DNA of 20,349 bases from a virus. Where the stretch lies: positions 1 to 20,349 of the IMG/VR virus record IMGVR_UViG_3300042898_001051. One strand, given 5' to 3'. Under the pieces are notes generated by a model that had not been told where the DNA came from, ran no database searches, and was given only the letters and a program-made list of their open reading frames with translations. The position numbers and the translations under genes were made by a program. Positions 6,385 to 13,759 of the stretch are shown here, one piece after another. How positions within the stretch are numbered: the stretch's first letter is position 1; every line of letters begins with the position of its first letter.

Positions 6385-6822
6385 TTAACTAACTTCCGTG
6401 CGTCCGTCGCCCAAATCTCTAGTTCTAATTACCCGAACATCGTCACGTTTGGTGGGGTCTGCTTGCTCTTGTTCATAGACTTCTAGGGCCACATTGCGGC
6501 AAACTGTCTGAAACCATCGGTCCACGATAACCGTTTCAGCTTCATTGGGCTTGATAGAGTAACCTGCACGTACCAAATTAGCAATGAACTTCTCATTCCA
6601 ATCTAGTTCAAATGCACCTGCATTAATATCATTAGGATTAAGGTCCATGCGAATTACATTAATGTATGGCTCACCTTTTTGTGTAGCTAACTCTTTTTCA
6701 GATAACTTAGGCTCTTGTTTAACCTCTTTGGGTTTACGTGGCTTTCGTTCTTTCTTTTGAGCAGGAGGAGGAGCAGGTGCTACCTCCTGCTTCTTAAACA
6801 TAGTTTTTAACTTATCAAACAT
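6385..6822 (-). CDS. Conserved phage hypothetical protein with Pro/Lys-rich N-terminus
   Basis: 145 residues from ATG at 6822 (MFDKLKTMFKKQEV). This start is preferred because GAGGA lies at a suitable distance; ATGs at 6828 and 6837 are possible. Residues up to about 45 are disordered, Ala/Pro then Lys/Arg/Glu-rich. The folded part contains KGEPYINVIRMDLNPNDI, AGAFELDWNEKFIANLVRAG and VDRWFQTVCRNVALEVYEQE, a pattern I associate with a conserved small protein of T4-like marine phages. No known activity. It overlaps the 3' end of uvsE by 8 bases and so is expressed with it. Confidence 0.78.
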   Translation of the reverse strand: MFDKLKTMFKKQEVAPAPPPAQKKERKPRKPKEVKQEPKLSEKELATQKGEPYINVIRMDLNPNDINAGAFELDWNEKFIANLVRAGYSIKPNEAETVIVDRWFQTVCRNVALEVYEQEQADPTKRDDVRVIRTRDLGDGRTEVS

Positions 6823-7840
6823 TAACATATTCCTCATATAGCTTGAAGCTGGCTAAGTTCTTAGCCTTTGACTCGCACATCATATCGAATTTATCGTAGA
6901 AGGTCATTGCCCAATCGTTCACAGCTTCGTTCCAATAGTAATCACTATGTGCCCGAAGTTTCTGCTTACTGTGTCCTGATTCAATCAACGCACCATGATT
7001 GGGTAACTGTGATCCGGAATGGCCGACGAGTATATCTTCGCGGCTAACACTGTAATGGAGAGTAGGGCGAACACCACGCCAACTATCAATAACCTGTTTA
7101 ACAAGGTCGTCATTATGGGAAATATAATTTCCCTCACGAATCCAATTGTGATGGATGTCCATGACCGTAGGTACGAGGTCAGATAATGATAAGCAGTCAG
7201 ATAGTCCATGTGTGTATTCCTCATTCTCTAGTGTAAGTGTGTTTCGTGCCTCGGGGCTAAGTCTACCAAACACATCTCTGATACCCTGAGGACCTTTACG
7301 ACCACTGATGTGAACGTTGATCTTCATGTCCTGAAACGTCTTGCCATAGCCCATAAATCTAGCCATGCTAGCATGATATTCGAATTCTTCAATACTCTTA
7401 TTTACTACTTCTTCACGGTCACTCGCTAAAACTACAAACTGATCGGGGTGAAACGACAAACGAACATTGTTTTGTCGTGCAGTCTCGCCGATGGGTGCCA
7501 TCCAACGTTCAAGACTAGATTGAATGTCAGGTTGATGCCAAAAGTCTTTGTAGTCATCATGGGTGTAGAAGCTGAACATGTCACTAGTGATACGCAACAT
7601 ACGCAGTGGTTCGGGTAGAGCGGCTACCTTTTTGACTAGTGCGTGTGTATTGAGAATGTTGGTCTTTGCAACATCAATGATTTTTTCCTCAACCTTAGAA
7701 CGATTATTGCGCTTTGCCCAAGCCATTGTAGTGCCGCCTGTATTGAGGCCCTCTGTACTGGCAATCTCGCCTTTCTTGTTGATTTCAGCCCATTTGCAAG
7801 CAAAGCCGATGCGTTTAGTAGTAATGTTGAAAGAGTGCAT
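6815..7840 (-). CDS. uvsE: UV damage endonuclease (UvsE/UVDE)
   Basis: 341 residues, close to the usual size. The TIM-barrel UVDE signatures appear in order: RIGFACKW at the N-terminus, ITSDMFSFYTH, RLSFHPDQFVVLASD, MKINVHISG, LTLENEEYTHG, VMDIHHNWI, LHYSVSR and HSDYYWNEA near the C-terminus. The His, Glu and Asp residues in these blocks match the family's metal site. The enzyme nicks DNA 5' of UV photoproducts and other lesions, in a repair route independent of UvrABC. ATG at 7840 (MHSFNITTKRIGF) is chosen because the family N-terminus begins here and a near-perfect promoter lies 29-57 bases upstream; the longer upstream reading would extend into that promoter. In a phage this would repair sunlight-damaged genomes on entry. 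Confidence 0.92.
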   Translation of the reverse strand: MHSFNITTKRIGFACKWAEINKKGEIASTEGLNTGGTTMAWAKRNNRSKVEEKIIDVAKTNILNTHALVKKVAALPEPLRMLRITSDMFSFYTHDDYKDFWHQPDIQSSLERWMAPIGETARQNNVRLSFHPDQFVVLASDREEVVNKSIEEFEYHASMARFMGYGKTFQDMKINVHISGRKGPQGIRDVFGRLSPEARNTLTLENEEYTHGLSDCLSLSDLVPTVMDIHHNWIREGNYISHNDDLVKQVIDSWRGVRPTLHYSVSREDILVGHSGSQLPNHGALIESGHSKQKLRAHSDYYWNEAVNDWAMTFYDKFDMMCESKAKNLASFKLYEEYVNV

Positions 7841-7854
7841 AAGAAGTCCAGAAT

Positions 7855-7862
7855 GATAAATA
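7855..7862 (+). promoter_or_regulatory. T4-like late promoter octamer (GATAAATA) for the cargo cassette
   Basis: GATAAATA fits the T4-type late consensus TATAAATA at seven of eight positions and the NATAAATA form reported for T4-like cyanophages. It is 53 bases upstream of ATG 7915 on the only plus-strand transcription unit. No good -35/-10 pair is seen for this direction, which fits late, phage-controlled expression. The motif is short, so chance is possible. Confidence 0.4.
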
Positions 7863-7868
7863 TTAGAT

Positions 7869-7897
7869 AGTATACAATAAGTCGTATTTATTGTCAA
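7869..7897 (-). promoter_or_regulatory. Near-consensus sigma70 promoter for uvsE
   Basis: Minus strand TTGACA (7897-7892), 17-base spacer, TATACT (7874-7869). The predicted start is near 7862, about 20 bases before the ATG at 7840. The spacer also contains AATAAATA (7892-7885), a late-type octamer on the same strand. Confidence 0.75.
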
Positions 7898-7914
7898 ATT
7901 TTACGGAAACCAGC

Positions 7915-9879
7915 ATGAAAATCAAACATTTAATGGAAGGCGCAGAGCCAAAATTAGCAGGAGCACCAGAGGGTATCCAAATTATGACACCTCAGCAATT
8001 CGTTGCTAGTGCAGGTGATATGCCCGGTGAAGAATCAGAAGAAGGTGTGGCGGAGGGCGTTAGAGATTTAGGATATGATGCACAATCTCTTATTATGAAG
8101 CTACGCCGAGATGTAGAAGAAAAAAGATTACAACCTACTCCACAAGCAGTATTAGCAGCCGCAAGAGAATTAGCAGGTGATATGGAGTTTGCTCCTCAAC
8201 TGTTAGTAAAACAAGTATTAGGACAAGGTGTGGCGGAAGGCTCTGAAAAAGCAGAAAAATACAAGGCACATTTGCTAAAGACAGCGCCACGGATAATGGA
8301 CTTTTTAGCCAAGACTGTTAAAGGATGGCGTCCCAGCGAACAAGAAATGTTGGGTGCTATTGATACTGCCTATACAGTTATGAAACATACTGGCGATGTT
8401 AAACAAGCAGGCAAGGCCATGATGGATGAGTTGAATACTCTACACAGAATGAGTCAGGGCCAGCAAGGTGTGGCAGAAGATACATTAGAAGAAGATGAAT
8501 ATGATAAAATGCTAAGAGATTTGTTGAAGGCAAGACCTGACTTGACTAAAAAATATGCCAAAGATGTTCAAAAGTCAAAAGATATTGAAAGTGGCAAAGA
8601 GTTAAACAAACTTGTTAAAAAGAATCCTGGTGTATTGAAAACATACAGTGATGCTGTAAAGAGAGATAAGAAACTAGGTGTGGCGGAAGGTCTAGAACAA
8701 TTAAACAGAATTCGTAAACTATCTGGCTTAGCTGAAGCTACAACATTACCAGCACAAACACGTGATTTGGGTAGCGATGAATTTCAAGACTATATGAAGC
8801 GTATCGTTGGTACACCTGATGTTGACAAACAAGGTAATGTTAAGACTGATAAGAAGGGCAATGAAAAGTATGTCTCTGGTAAAACAAAAACAGACAGATA
8901 TAAAATGCCTTATATCCATCGTAGTAGTGTAATTGAATACCTAGGTCCTGATGGAGAGACATACGATGAAGATAAGATTAAGCAATCATTAGCACAACGT
9001 CCTAAAAATTTGCTAAAGCAAAACGAAAAGATGAAGCACAGTAACGGAGAGTTTGAACAATTCTTCAACGTTGGCTTTGCCGCATTAACAGGTATCGCAT
9101 TAGATGAAGATACAAACAAACTAATCATTGTAAACACATGTCCAGGCGCTGGTTCATGTAAAGTAGATTGTTTCGCTATGAAGGGTGGCAAAGTTCAGTT
9201 CAAGGCTGCTTGGCTAAGTGATGGTAGAATCTTAACATATCTATTGAACGACCCAGATGGTTTCTTCAATCAACTAAGTGCTGAAATTTCTAAAGAAGAG
9301 GCCGCAGGACAAAAGGGCGATAAGAAGTTTCCTAAGGGTTGGCAAACTACTATTCGCTGGCACGATGCCGGTGACTTCTTTAGTCCAGAATACTTAGACA
9401 TGGCACTGAAAATGGCTGCAAAGCATCCTGATACAAAATTCTATGCTTATACAAAGATGGCGGCGGCCGCATTAGCACAGAAGCCACCTAACTTCATTAT
9501 CAACTGGAGTGAAGGTGCTAACACAAGTCAAGAGAAACAAGTTAAAGCTACAGACGCTAACTTAGATACAACCAAGAACAGTCGTATTGTTCCTGATGAA
9601 ATATTCCAAGATTTGTTAGTTAAGGACGAAAAGAAAAACTTAGTTAAGGGAGAACAAGGCCAGTGGCAAGTACAACCTGACAAGTTACCTGAACTAAAAC
9701 AACGTCTTGCTAAAGAGTATGGATTAAGTAGTAATAGTATTCTAAACTACGATGAGTACATGGCTAAACGCAAATCAATACCTGCCGGTATGAAGTACAA
9801 TGTTATCGTTGCCCCAGGTGAAGGTGATATCAGTGCTAACGATCCCAACATTATATCTACATTACTATTGAAACACTAA
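7915..9879 (+). CDS. GP88-like Cys-cluster protein with cleavable leader and GVAEG-spaced modules
   Basis: 654 residues from ATG at 7915, preferred to TTG at 7891 because it exposes the leader MKIKHLMEG. Order: leader ending LME at residue 8; low-complexity to 43; GVAE(G/D) motifs at 44-48, 105-109, 185-189 and 255-259 separating helical modules of 55-75 residues; LNRIRKLSGLAEA (263-275) with a further LAE site; then a folded domain from about 285. That domain has NTCPGAGSCKVDCFAMKGG (407-425; Cys409, 415, 419 as C-x5-C-x3-C), RWHDAGDFFSPEYLD (481-495) and KFYAYTK (508-514). These blocks resemble the phage GP88 family and, more distantly, DUF5131/Gp37-like radical-SAM-type proteins; Fe-S binding is plausible but not shown. 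The biochemical role is unknown. It overlaps the next gene by one base (TAATG). Confidence 0.7.
   Translation: MKIKHLMEGAEPKLAGAPEGIQIMTPQQFVASAGDMPGEESEEGVAEGVRDLGYDAQSLIMKLRRDVEEKRLQPTPQAVLAAARELAGDMEFAPQLLVKQVLGQGVAEGSEKAEKYKAHLLKTAPRIMDFLAKTVKGWRPSEQEMLGAIDTAYTVMKHTGDVKQAGKAMMDELNTLHRMSQGQQGVAEDTLEEDEYDKMLRDLLKARPDLTKKYAKDVQKSKDIESGKELNKLVKKNPGVLKTYSDAVKRDKKLGVAEGLEQLNRIRKLSGLAEATTLPAQTRDLGSDEFQDYMKRIVGTPDVDKQGNVKTDKKGNEKYVSGKTKTDRYKMPYIHRSSVIEYLGPDGETYDEDKIKQSLAQRPKNLLKQNEKMKHSNGEFEQFFNVGFAALTGIALDEDTNKLIIVNTCPGAGSCKVDCFAMKGGKVQFKAAWLSDGRILTYLLNDPDGFFNQLSAEISKEEAAGQKGDKKFPKGWQTTIRWHDAGDFFSPEYLDMALKMAAKHPDTKFYAYTKMAAAALAQKPPNFIINWSEGANTSQEKQVKATDANLDTTKNSRIVPDEIFQDLLVKDEKKNLVKGEQGQWQVQPDKLPELKQRLAKEYGLSSNSILNYDEYMAKRKSIPAGMKYNVIVAPGEGDISANDPNIISTLLLKH
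8044..8057 (+). repeat. GGTGTGGCGGAAGG repeat, copy 1 (encodes GVAEG)
   Basis: GGTGTGGCGGAGGG, one difference from copies 2 and 4. In frame, encoding Gly-Val-Ala-Glu-Gly at a module boundary. GC-rich in an AT-rich gene. Confidence 0.85.
8227..8240 (+). repeat. GGTGTGGCGGAAGG repeat, copy 2
   Basis: Identical to copy 4 over 14 bases, 183 bases after copy 1. Encodes GVAEG at residues 105-109. Confidence 0.85.
8467..8480 (+). repeat. GGTGTGGCGGAAGG repeat, copy 3 (diverged)
   Basis: GGTGTGGCAGAAGA, two differences, encoding GVAED. 240 bases after copy 2. Confidence 0.8.
8677..8690 (+). repeat. GGTGTGGCGGAAGG repeat, copy 4
   Basis: Identical to copy 2, 210 bases after copy 3. Encodes GVAEG at residues 255-259, directly before the LNRIRKLSGLAEA stretch. 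A shorter relative (TGGCGGAA) occurs in the next gene around 10045, where it encodes the MAE of NMAETT. Confidence 0.85.
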
Positions 9880-10391
9880 TGAGAGCTACTGAATTTATAT
9901 CAGAACGTAGAAAATCTAGAAAAAAATCTAGAAAAATTCGCAGGGTAAGCGGATATTATTTTCCTGGTTATGGATACTACGGAGGTAGTGGAGACTCCGG
10001 TGAAGGCGGTGGAGACGGCGGTGGCGGAGAATCACAGTCAAACATGGCGGAAACTACCCATACACAATTGTGGCATGGAACATCTGAGCCAGTTGATGTT
10101 ATTCAACAGCAAGGTTTAAGAGGTGGTAGACACCATGCAGTATTTTTAACAGATAACCCTGACTTAGCATTAGAATATGCTGTGTCAGATCAAGAAAGAA
10201 CTGGTAATGATTATGTAACATTAATCACAATTGATGTAAATAAATTAGACCATAAAAAACTTGCAGGAGATTTGGATCATACTACAGTTGACAATTGGAT
10301 TGACAGTTTAAAAGAAACAGACCAATGTATGTATTTGGGTGATATATTACCTAGTATGATTATACAAGTTGAGGATTATACAGACCAATGA
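9879..10391 (+). CDS. ADP-ribosyltransferase-like protein with capsid-targeting-type leader
   Basis: 170 residues. The leader MRATEFISE (Ile-Ser-Glu at 7-9) is followed by a very basic stretch (RRKSRKKSRKIRR, 10-22), an aromatic/Gly-rich linker (25-50), then NMAETT (55-60) and a compact domain. That domain starts LWHGTSEP (64-71) and has QGLRGG (79-83), HHAVFLTDNPDLALEYA (85-101), LITIDVNKL (115-123) and LGDILPSMI. The HGT ... GL ... vFLT ... A-x-x-YA order is typical of small ADP-ribosyltransferase/KptA-type folds, which use NAD+. The final catalytic Glu or equivalent is not certain. T4 packages ADP-ribosyltransferase Alt in its head, so the combination of leader and ART-like domain is meaningful. 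Starts as TAATG and ends as ATGA with its neighbours. Confidence 0.6.
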   Translation: MRATEFISERRKSRKKSRKIRRVSGYYFPGYGYYGGSGDSGEGGGDGGGGESQSNMAETTHTQLWHGTSEPVDVIQQQGLRGGRHHAVFLTDNPDLALEYAVSDQERTGNDYVTLITIDVNKLDHKKLAGDLDHTTVDNWIDSLKETDQCMYLGDILPSMIIQVEDYTDQ

Positions 10392-11377
10392 GAGCAAGTG
10401 ACTTCATTACTGAAGAAGCCAAATCCGCTAAGTACAACGGTTTGGGTATGAAGTACGCCTTTAATGACAATGCTTTAATATTAAAGGCATTTTCAAAAGA
10501 AGGACCATTAGCATATGTAAAGTTTGTTAAAGAAGATAAAGAACTATATCCGCAGGATCTATGGGTCAATGATGAATATCGTAATCGTAGCATTGCTAAG
10601 TCAATGTATGACTTTTTAAAGGGTGAAGGTTATATCATCAATAGAAGTCACGATCAAACTAAAGCAGGCGCTGGTTTTTGGGACAAACATCGCGGTGAAG
10701 ATACTTATGTTTGGGAAGAAGAAGTACTAGATGAGATGCCATTGCCCGTTGATTGGGATCCTCAACAAATGCGTCAACAAGGCACAAGTTTCAAATCAAG
10801 ACTTGCTTATGCACTAGAAAGAGCAAAGAAGTTAGGTATTGGTTCTAGTCGTGTAGCTACAGTTATTGAATATCAAGGTCGTCCTACAGTATTAAAGATT
10901 GCTAAGAATCAAAAAGGTCTAGCACAGAATTCAGTAGAAGCAAGTATCTTAGAAGATGGCTATGCAAGTCAGTTAGGTATATTAATTCCATTGATTGACT
11001 ATGACGAACAAAATCGTGAACCTACTTGGATTCACACTGAGATGGCTACTAAGGCTAGTGAAAAGCAATTGTGTACTATTATGAAATGTGACAACCTAAG
11101 TCAGTTAGTTAGTATGGCATGGTCGATTACAGGTAAAAAGAAATATCTAGGAACCTATCAAGGATATGTAGATTATTTACGACAAAAAGGAAGAAGTGAA
11201 CAAGATATTGAAACGGTGACCGAATATGCTAACATATTAGCAGACCTAAACAGTAACTTTGATGTTGAATTAGCAGACTTCGGCCGAGCCGCAAACTGGG
11301 GACTCTATAAAGGAAAACCTACAATCATTGATGTAGGTTTCAATAGTAATGTTTTGAATCAATACTACAAGCGTTAA
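10388..11377 (+). CDS. GNAT-like / protein-kinase-like fusion with capsid-targeting-type leader
   Basis: 329 residues. Leader MRASDFITE (Ile-Thr-Glu at 7-9). Residues about 20-110 look like a GNAT acetyltransferase: LWVNDEYRNRSIAKSMYDFL (58-77) takes the acetyl-CoA loop position (degenerate RxxGxA), and GFWDKH is typical of the end. A VLDEMP hinge (113-118) contains an LxE site between the two parts. Residues about 150-320 are kinase-like: TVLKIAKN (167-174; candidate ATP Lys170), QNSVEA (180-185; candidate helix-C Glu184), ELADFGRAANWGLYKGKPT (294-312; candidate Asp297 and Asn303) and IIDVGF (313-318; metal Asp315). The Asp-to-Asn spacing is one longer than usual, so activity is uncertain. 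ATGA-coupled to the ART-like gene. Its stop overlaps that of the convergent galE-like gene. Confidence 0.55.
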   Translation: MRASDFITEEAKSAKYNGLGMKYAFNDNALILKAFSKEGPLAYVKFVKEDKELYPQDLWVNDEYRNRSIAKSMYDFLKGEGYIINRSHDQTKAGAGFWDKHRGEDTYVWEEEVLDEMPLPVDWDPQQMRQQGTSFKSRLAYALERAKKLGIGSSRVATVIEYQGRPTVLKIAKNQKGLAQNSVEASILEDGYASQLGILIPLIDYDEQNREPTWIHTEMATKASEKQLCTIMKCDNLSQLVSMAWSITGKKKYLGTYQGYVDYLRQKGRSEQDIETVTEYANILADLNSNFDVELADFGRAANWGLYKGKPTIIDVGFNSNVLNQYYKR

Positions 11378-12198
11378 ACTTTAAGCAATTGTTCCAGAGT
11401 ATACAAGTTCTTCATATAGGGTGACACATTTTCTAGTACGCTTGATGGAAGGTCACCGTCTCTACGTGGGCCATATTTAATAGCAATCTCAACATTATTG
11501 ACTTTCTGAAACAAGTCAACCATTTCTTTTACTGTATATCCCACACCATGTCCAAGACATTCAGTTTTGTTTGCAGGACTTTCGATAGCCATCTTGATAG
11601 CATGACAGATTTCTTCTACATGAACGTAATCACGCACACACGTTCCGTCAGTTGAACAATCATAATCATTACCGTAGATAGTGAATTCACCTGTATCTCT
11701 AGCTTTGATAAGATTATACATTAATCCATCTGGATTTGTAGGCCCTACTACTGTTGTGCCGATCACGTTATAGAATCTGAAGATTGTATAATCACCACCG
11801 GACATCTTATTATATGAACGTACAACATCTTCTGCGGCTCGTTTACTGACACCGTATGCACTTGCACAATCTTGTGCGGCACCAGTACTAGCAAATATAA
11901 AGTTTTTTGCCTTTAACTTGTTTAGTACATTCATTGTGCCATTCAAGTTAGTGATGTAATAGCTAATAGGTCGTTCTTGGCTTTCGCCTACGTTGACTAA
12001 TGCGGCAAGATGAACAACTGCATCAAACTCTACTCCATCAATAGCAAATTGTTTATTGATATCAATGTTATAAAACTTATCGATTTCTACTTGAGGTCCT
12101 ACTAAGTCAAGACCGTGTACCTCGTATTCTCCCTGCAACATGTCACATAGATGTGATCCTATATATCCTGAGCATCCTGTAATTAAAATCTTTTTCAT
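11374..12198 (-). CDS. galE: UDP-glucose 4-epimerase-like NAD(P)-dependent epimerase
   Basis: 274 residues, shorter than the usual 330-340. SDR-extended signatures: Rossmann loop GCSGYIGSH (8-16), VVHLAA (61-66), FASTGAA (102-108), catalytic YGVSK (Tyr115, Lys119), and DGTCVRDYVHVEE characteristic of GalE-type epimerases. It interconverts UDP-hexoses at C4; the exact sugar cannot be read from sequence. ATG at 12198 is preferred over 12204 because it gives the ATGA overlap with the glycosyltransferase stop. Paired with the glycosyltransferase it probably supplies the donor sugar for decorating phage DNA or the cell surface. Confidence 0.85.
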   Translation of the reverse strand: MKKILITGCSGYIGSHLCDMLQGEYEVHGLDLVGPQVEIDKFYNIDINKQFAIDGVEFDAVVHLAALVNVGESQERPISYYITNLNGTMNVLNKLKAKNFIFASTGAAQDCASAYGVSKRAAEDVVRSYNKMSGGDYTIFRFYNVIGTTVVGPTNPDGLMYNLIKARDTGEFTIYGNDYDCSTDGTCVRDYVHVEEICHAIKMAIESPANKTECLGHGVGYTVKEMVDLFQKVNNVEIAIKYGPRRDGDLPSSVLENVSPYMKNLYTLEQLLKV

Positions 12199-13532
12199 TG
12201 CCATTCAAACAAGCTTACGCCTGTTAGTTCCTCTGTTGGTTCAAAGCTAGGGTCTTTTGTTAGATAAGTATCTTCATCTGTATAGATAACCCTAAATTTA
12301 TGTTTGTTTGATAATACGCTACGAATATCATCCATGCAGATAATCTTACGATCCAAAGCAGTAATGTAATCTTGTAGCTTCACTGTAGTTTCACTGCAAA
12401 TCTTTGCTGTATTACTGTTTGAAGTCTTTGGACTAAACTCATGGAAACAATCATTCCACTTACCAAATACACGATTTTCCATGAACTTAGCATGTTCTAA
12501 TGAACCAAGATTATACCATGTTTCTGCTTTATCAAATGAATCATATAATTCTTTTGCTCTCTGAGCCATGTCTTTCTTTGCACACTTGTAAAAGAAATCT
12601 TCGTTAAAGTTATTAGTCCATCGTTGATTCTCTAATACCAATGTTGGTAACTGAATATGTTGCTCATAGAAAGCCATACCATAACTTTCAACGATACTAG
12701 GGTTGAATGCGATACGGCTTGACTTGATGAATTCAACTTTCTCTCGACCTACGATACTAGCACGAACATCGTATGTTGCACCGATCTTCTTTAGTCGTTC
12801 TTCAAACTTCTTAACGCCATTGGGACTAGTCATTACTTTTGCAGGCAACTTAGTCTGCTCAATCAAATCAATGAATAACTCTGGATTCTTGCCTTCTTCC
12901 CAACGACCAATGAATAATACGCCCTCACGTACCTGTTCACTCGTATATTCTTCTAATAAAGATTTCTCTGTGATAGGAATAGGAAGATGATATCCACCTA
13001 CTTGTAGTTGATTGAACTTGCTTTGTGTACCAATAAAAATACCGCTCAGTTCTAACTGCTTACGCATCATTTCATTAGTAGAGTTTAAGAATGGATTCTT
13101 AGTGTCTTTAAAGATTTGACTCTCTAAGTGAGTGTAAGCAATGATTTGTATACAATCTTCAAGCCCCATTGTGCTTGCTACTTGAACAGTTTCGTAGGTA
13201 TTGCAAATTAATGCGTCATACAAGTTGTGTTCAAGTGCTTCAACGATTGCATTTCTAAAATTAGCCATGCGCTCATAACAGAAAGTATCACCATACATAA
13301 AGATGTTACTGTGGTCAGTGTAGCGTAATGATTCCAATGGTGCAATAATATTAGCCTTCAGTCCCTTGATGAATTCAGTGTCTTGAGGTTCTTTATCAGT
13401 GATTATATCTACTTTGATATTATGCTCATCCATTAGTTCACAAAAGCTTTTAGCAAATTGACCAATGCCACCATGTGGTATCAATGTTTGTGAACTTACC
13501 AAGAAGCCAATTCGTTTATCGTATGTTCTCAT
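12195..13532 (-). CDS. GT-B (GT4-like) glycosyltransferase
   Basis: 445 residues. Family-like features: HGGIGQFAKSFCELM near the N-terminus (the acceptor-side Gly-rich loop), GVLFIGRWEEGKNPELFIDL around residue 210 (start of the nucleotide-sugar domain), and the ESYGMAFYEQ region at about 285 (the E-x-x-G donor motif). The last about 90 residues form an extra region ending VSLFEWQ. No signal peptide or membrane anchor. ATG at 13532 was chosen for the ATGA overlap with the upstream stop. Acceptor unknown: phage DNA, a head protein, or a host glycan. Its coupling to galE fits a sugar-donor pathway. Confidence 0.78.
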   Translation of the reverse strand: MRTYDKRIGFLVSSQTLIPHGGIGQFAKSFCELMDEHNIKVDIITDKEPQDTEFIKGLKANIIAPLESLRYTDHSNIFMYGDTFCYERMANFRNAIVEALEHNLYDALICNTYETVQVASTMGLEDCIQIIAYTHLESQIFKDTKNPFLNSTNEMMRKQLELSGIFIGTQSKFNQLQVGGYHLPIPITEKSLLEEYTSEQVREGVLFIGRWEEGKNPELFIDLIEQTKLPAKVMTSPNGVKKFEERLKKIGATYDVRASIVGREKVEFIKSSRIAFNPSIVESYGMAFYEQHIQLPTLVLENQRWTNNFNEDFFYKCAKKDMAQRAKELYDSFDKAETWYNLGSLEHAKFMENRVFGKWNDCFHEFSPKTSNSNTAKICSETTVKLQDYITALDRKIICMDDIRSVLSNKHKFRVIYTDEDTYLTKDPSFEPTEELTGVSLFEWQ

Positions 13533-13759
13533 CGTGTTAACTTCCAAATTATATGTTCAAATTTATCATGCCATCTATATTCAAATAGTGTATCACCGGG
13601 ACCAGTAATCATCCTAGTCAAACGGTATCCATACTTTAGCCAAATACGTTTACCTGATATGTCACATGTTTGTAGTGACCATGAAAACTTATATTCAGCA
13701 CCTAACATCATTCTACTATCATAGAATGTGTCATATGATTGTATCTGATCTAACGGCAT
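13529..13759 (-). CDS. Small hypothetical protein, 76 aa
   Basis: 76 residues, aromatic- and Arg-rich, with KFSWSLQTCDISGKRIWLKY in the middle and EYRWHDKFEHIIWKLTR at the end. The start overlaps the upstream TAA as TAATG, and the stop overlaps the glycosyltransferase start as ATGA. The beta-rich pattern suggests a small globular domain, but nothing identifies its job. Confidence 0.72.
   Translation of the reverse strand: MPLDQIQSYDTFYDSRMMLGAEYKFSWSLQTCDISGKRIWLKYGYRLTRMITGPGDTLFEYRWHDKFEHIIWKLTR

Noticed and set aside
7891-7914. Upstream TTG start adding eight residues to the GP88-like protein
   Set aside because: It would hide the MKIKHLME leader and overlaps the opposite promoter's -35 region; the ATG at 7915 fits better.
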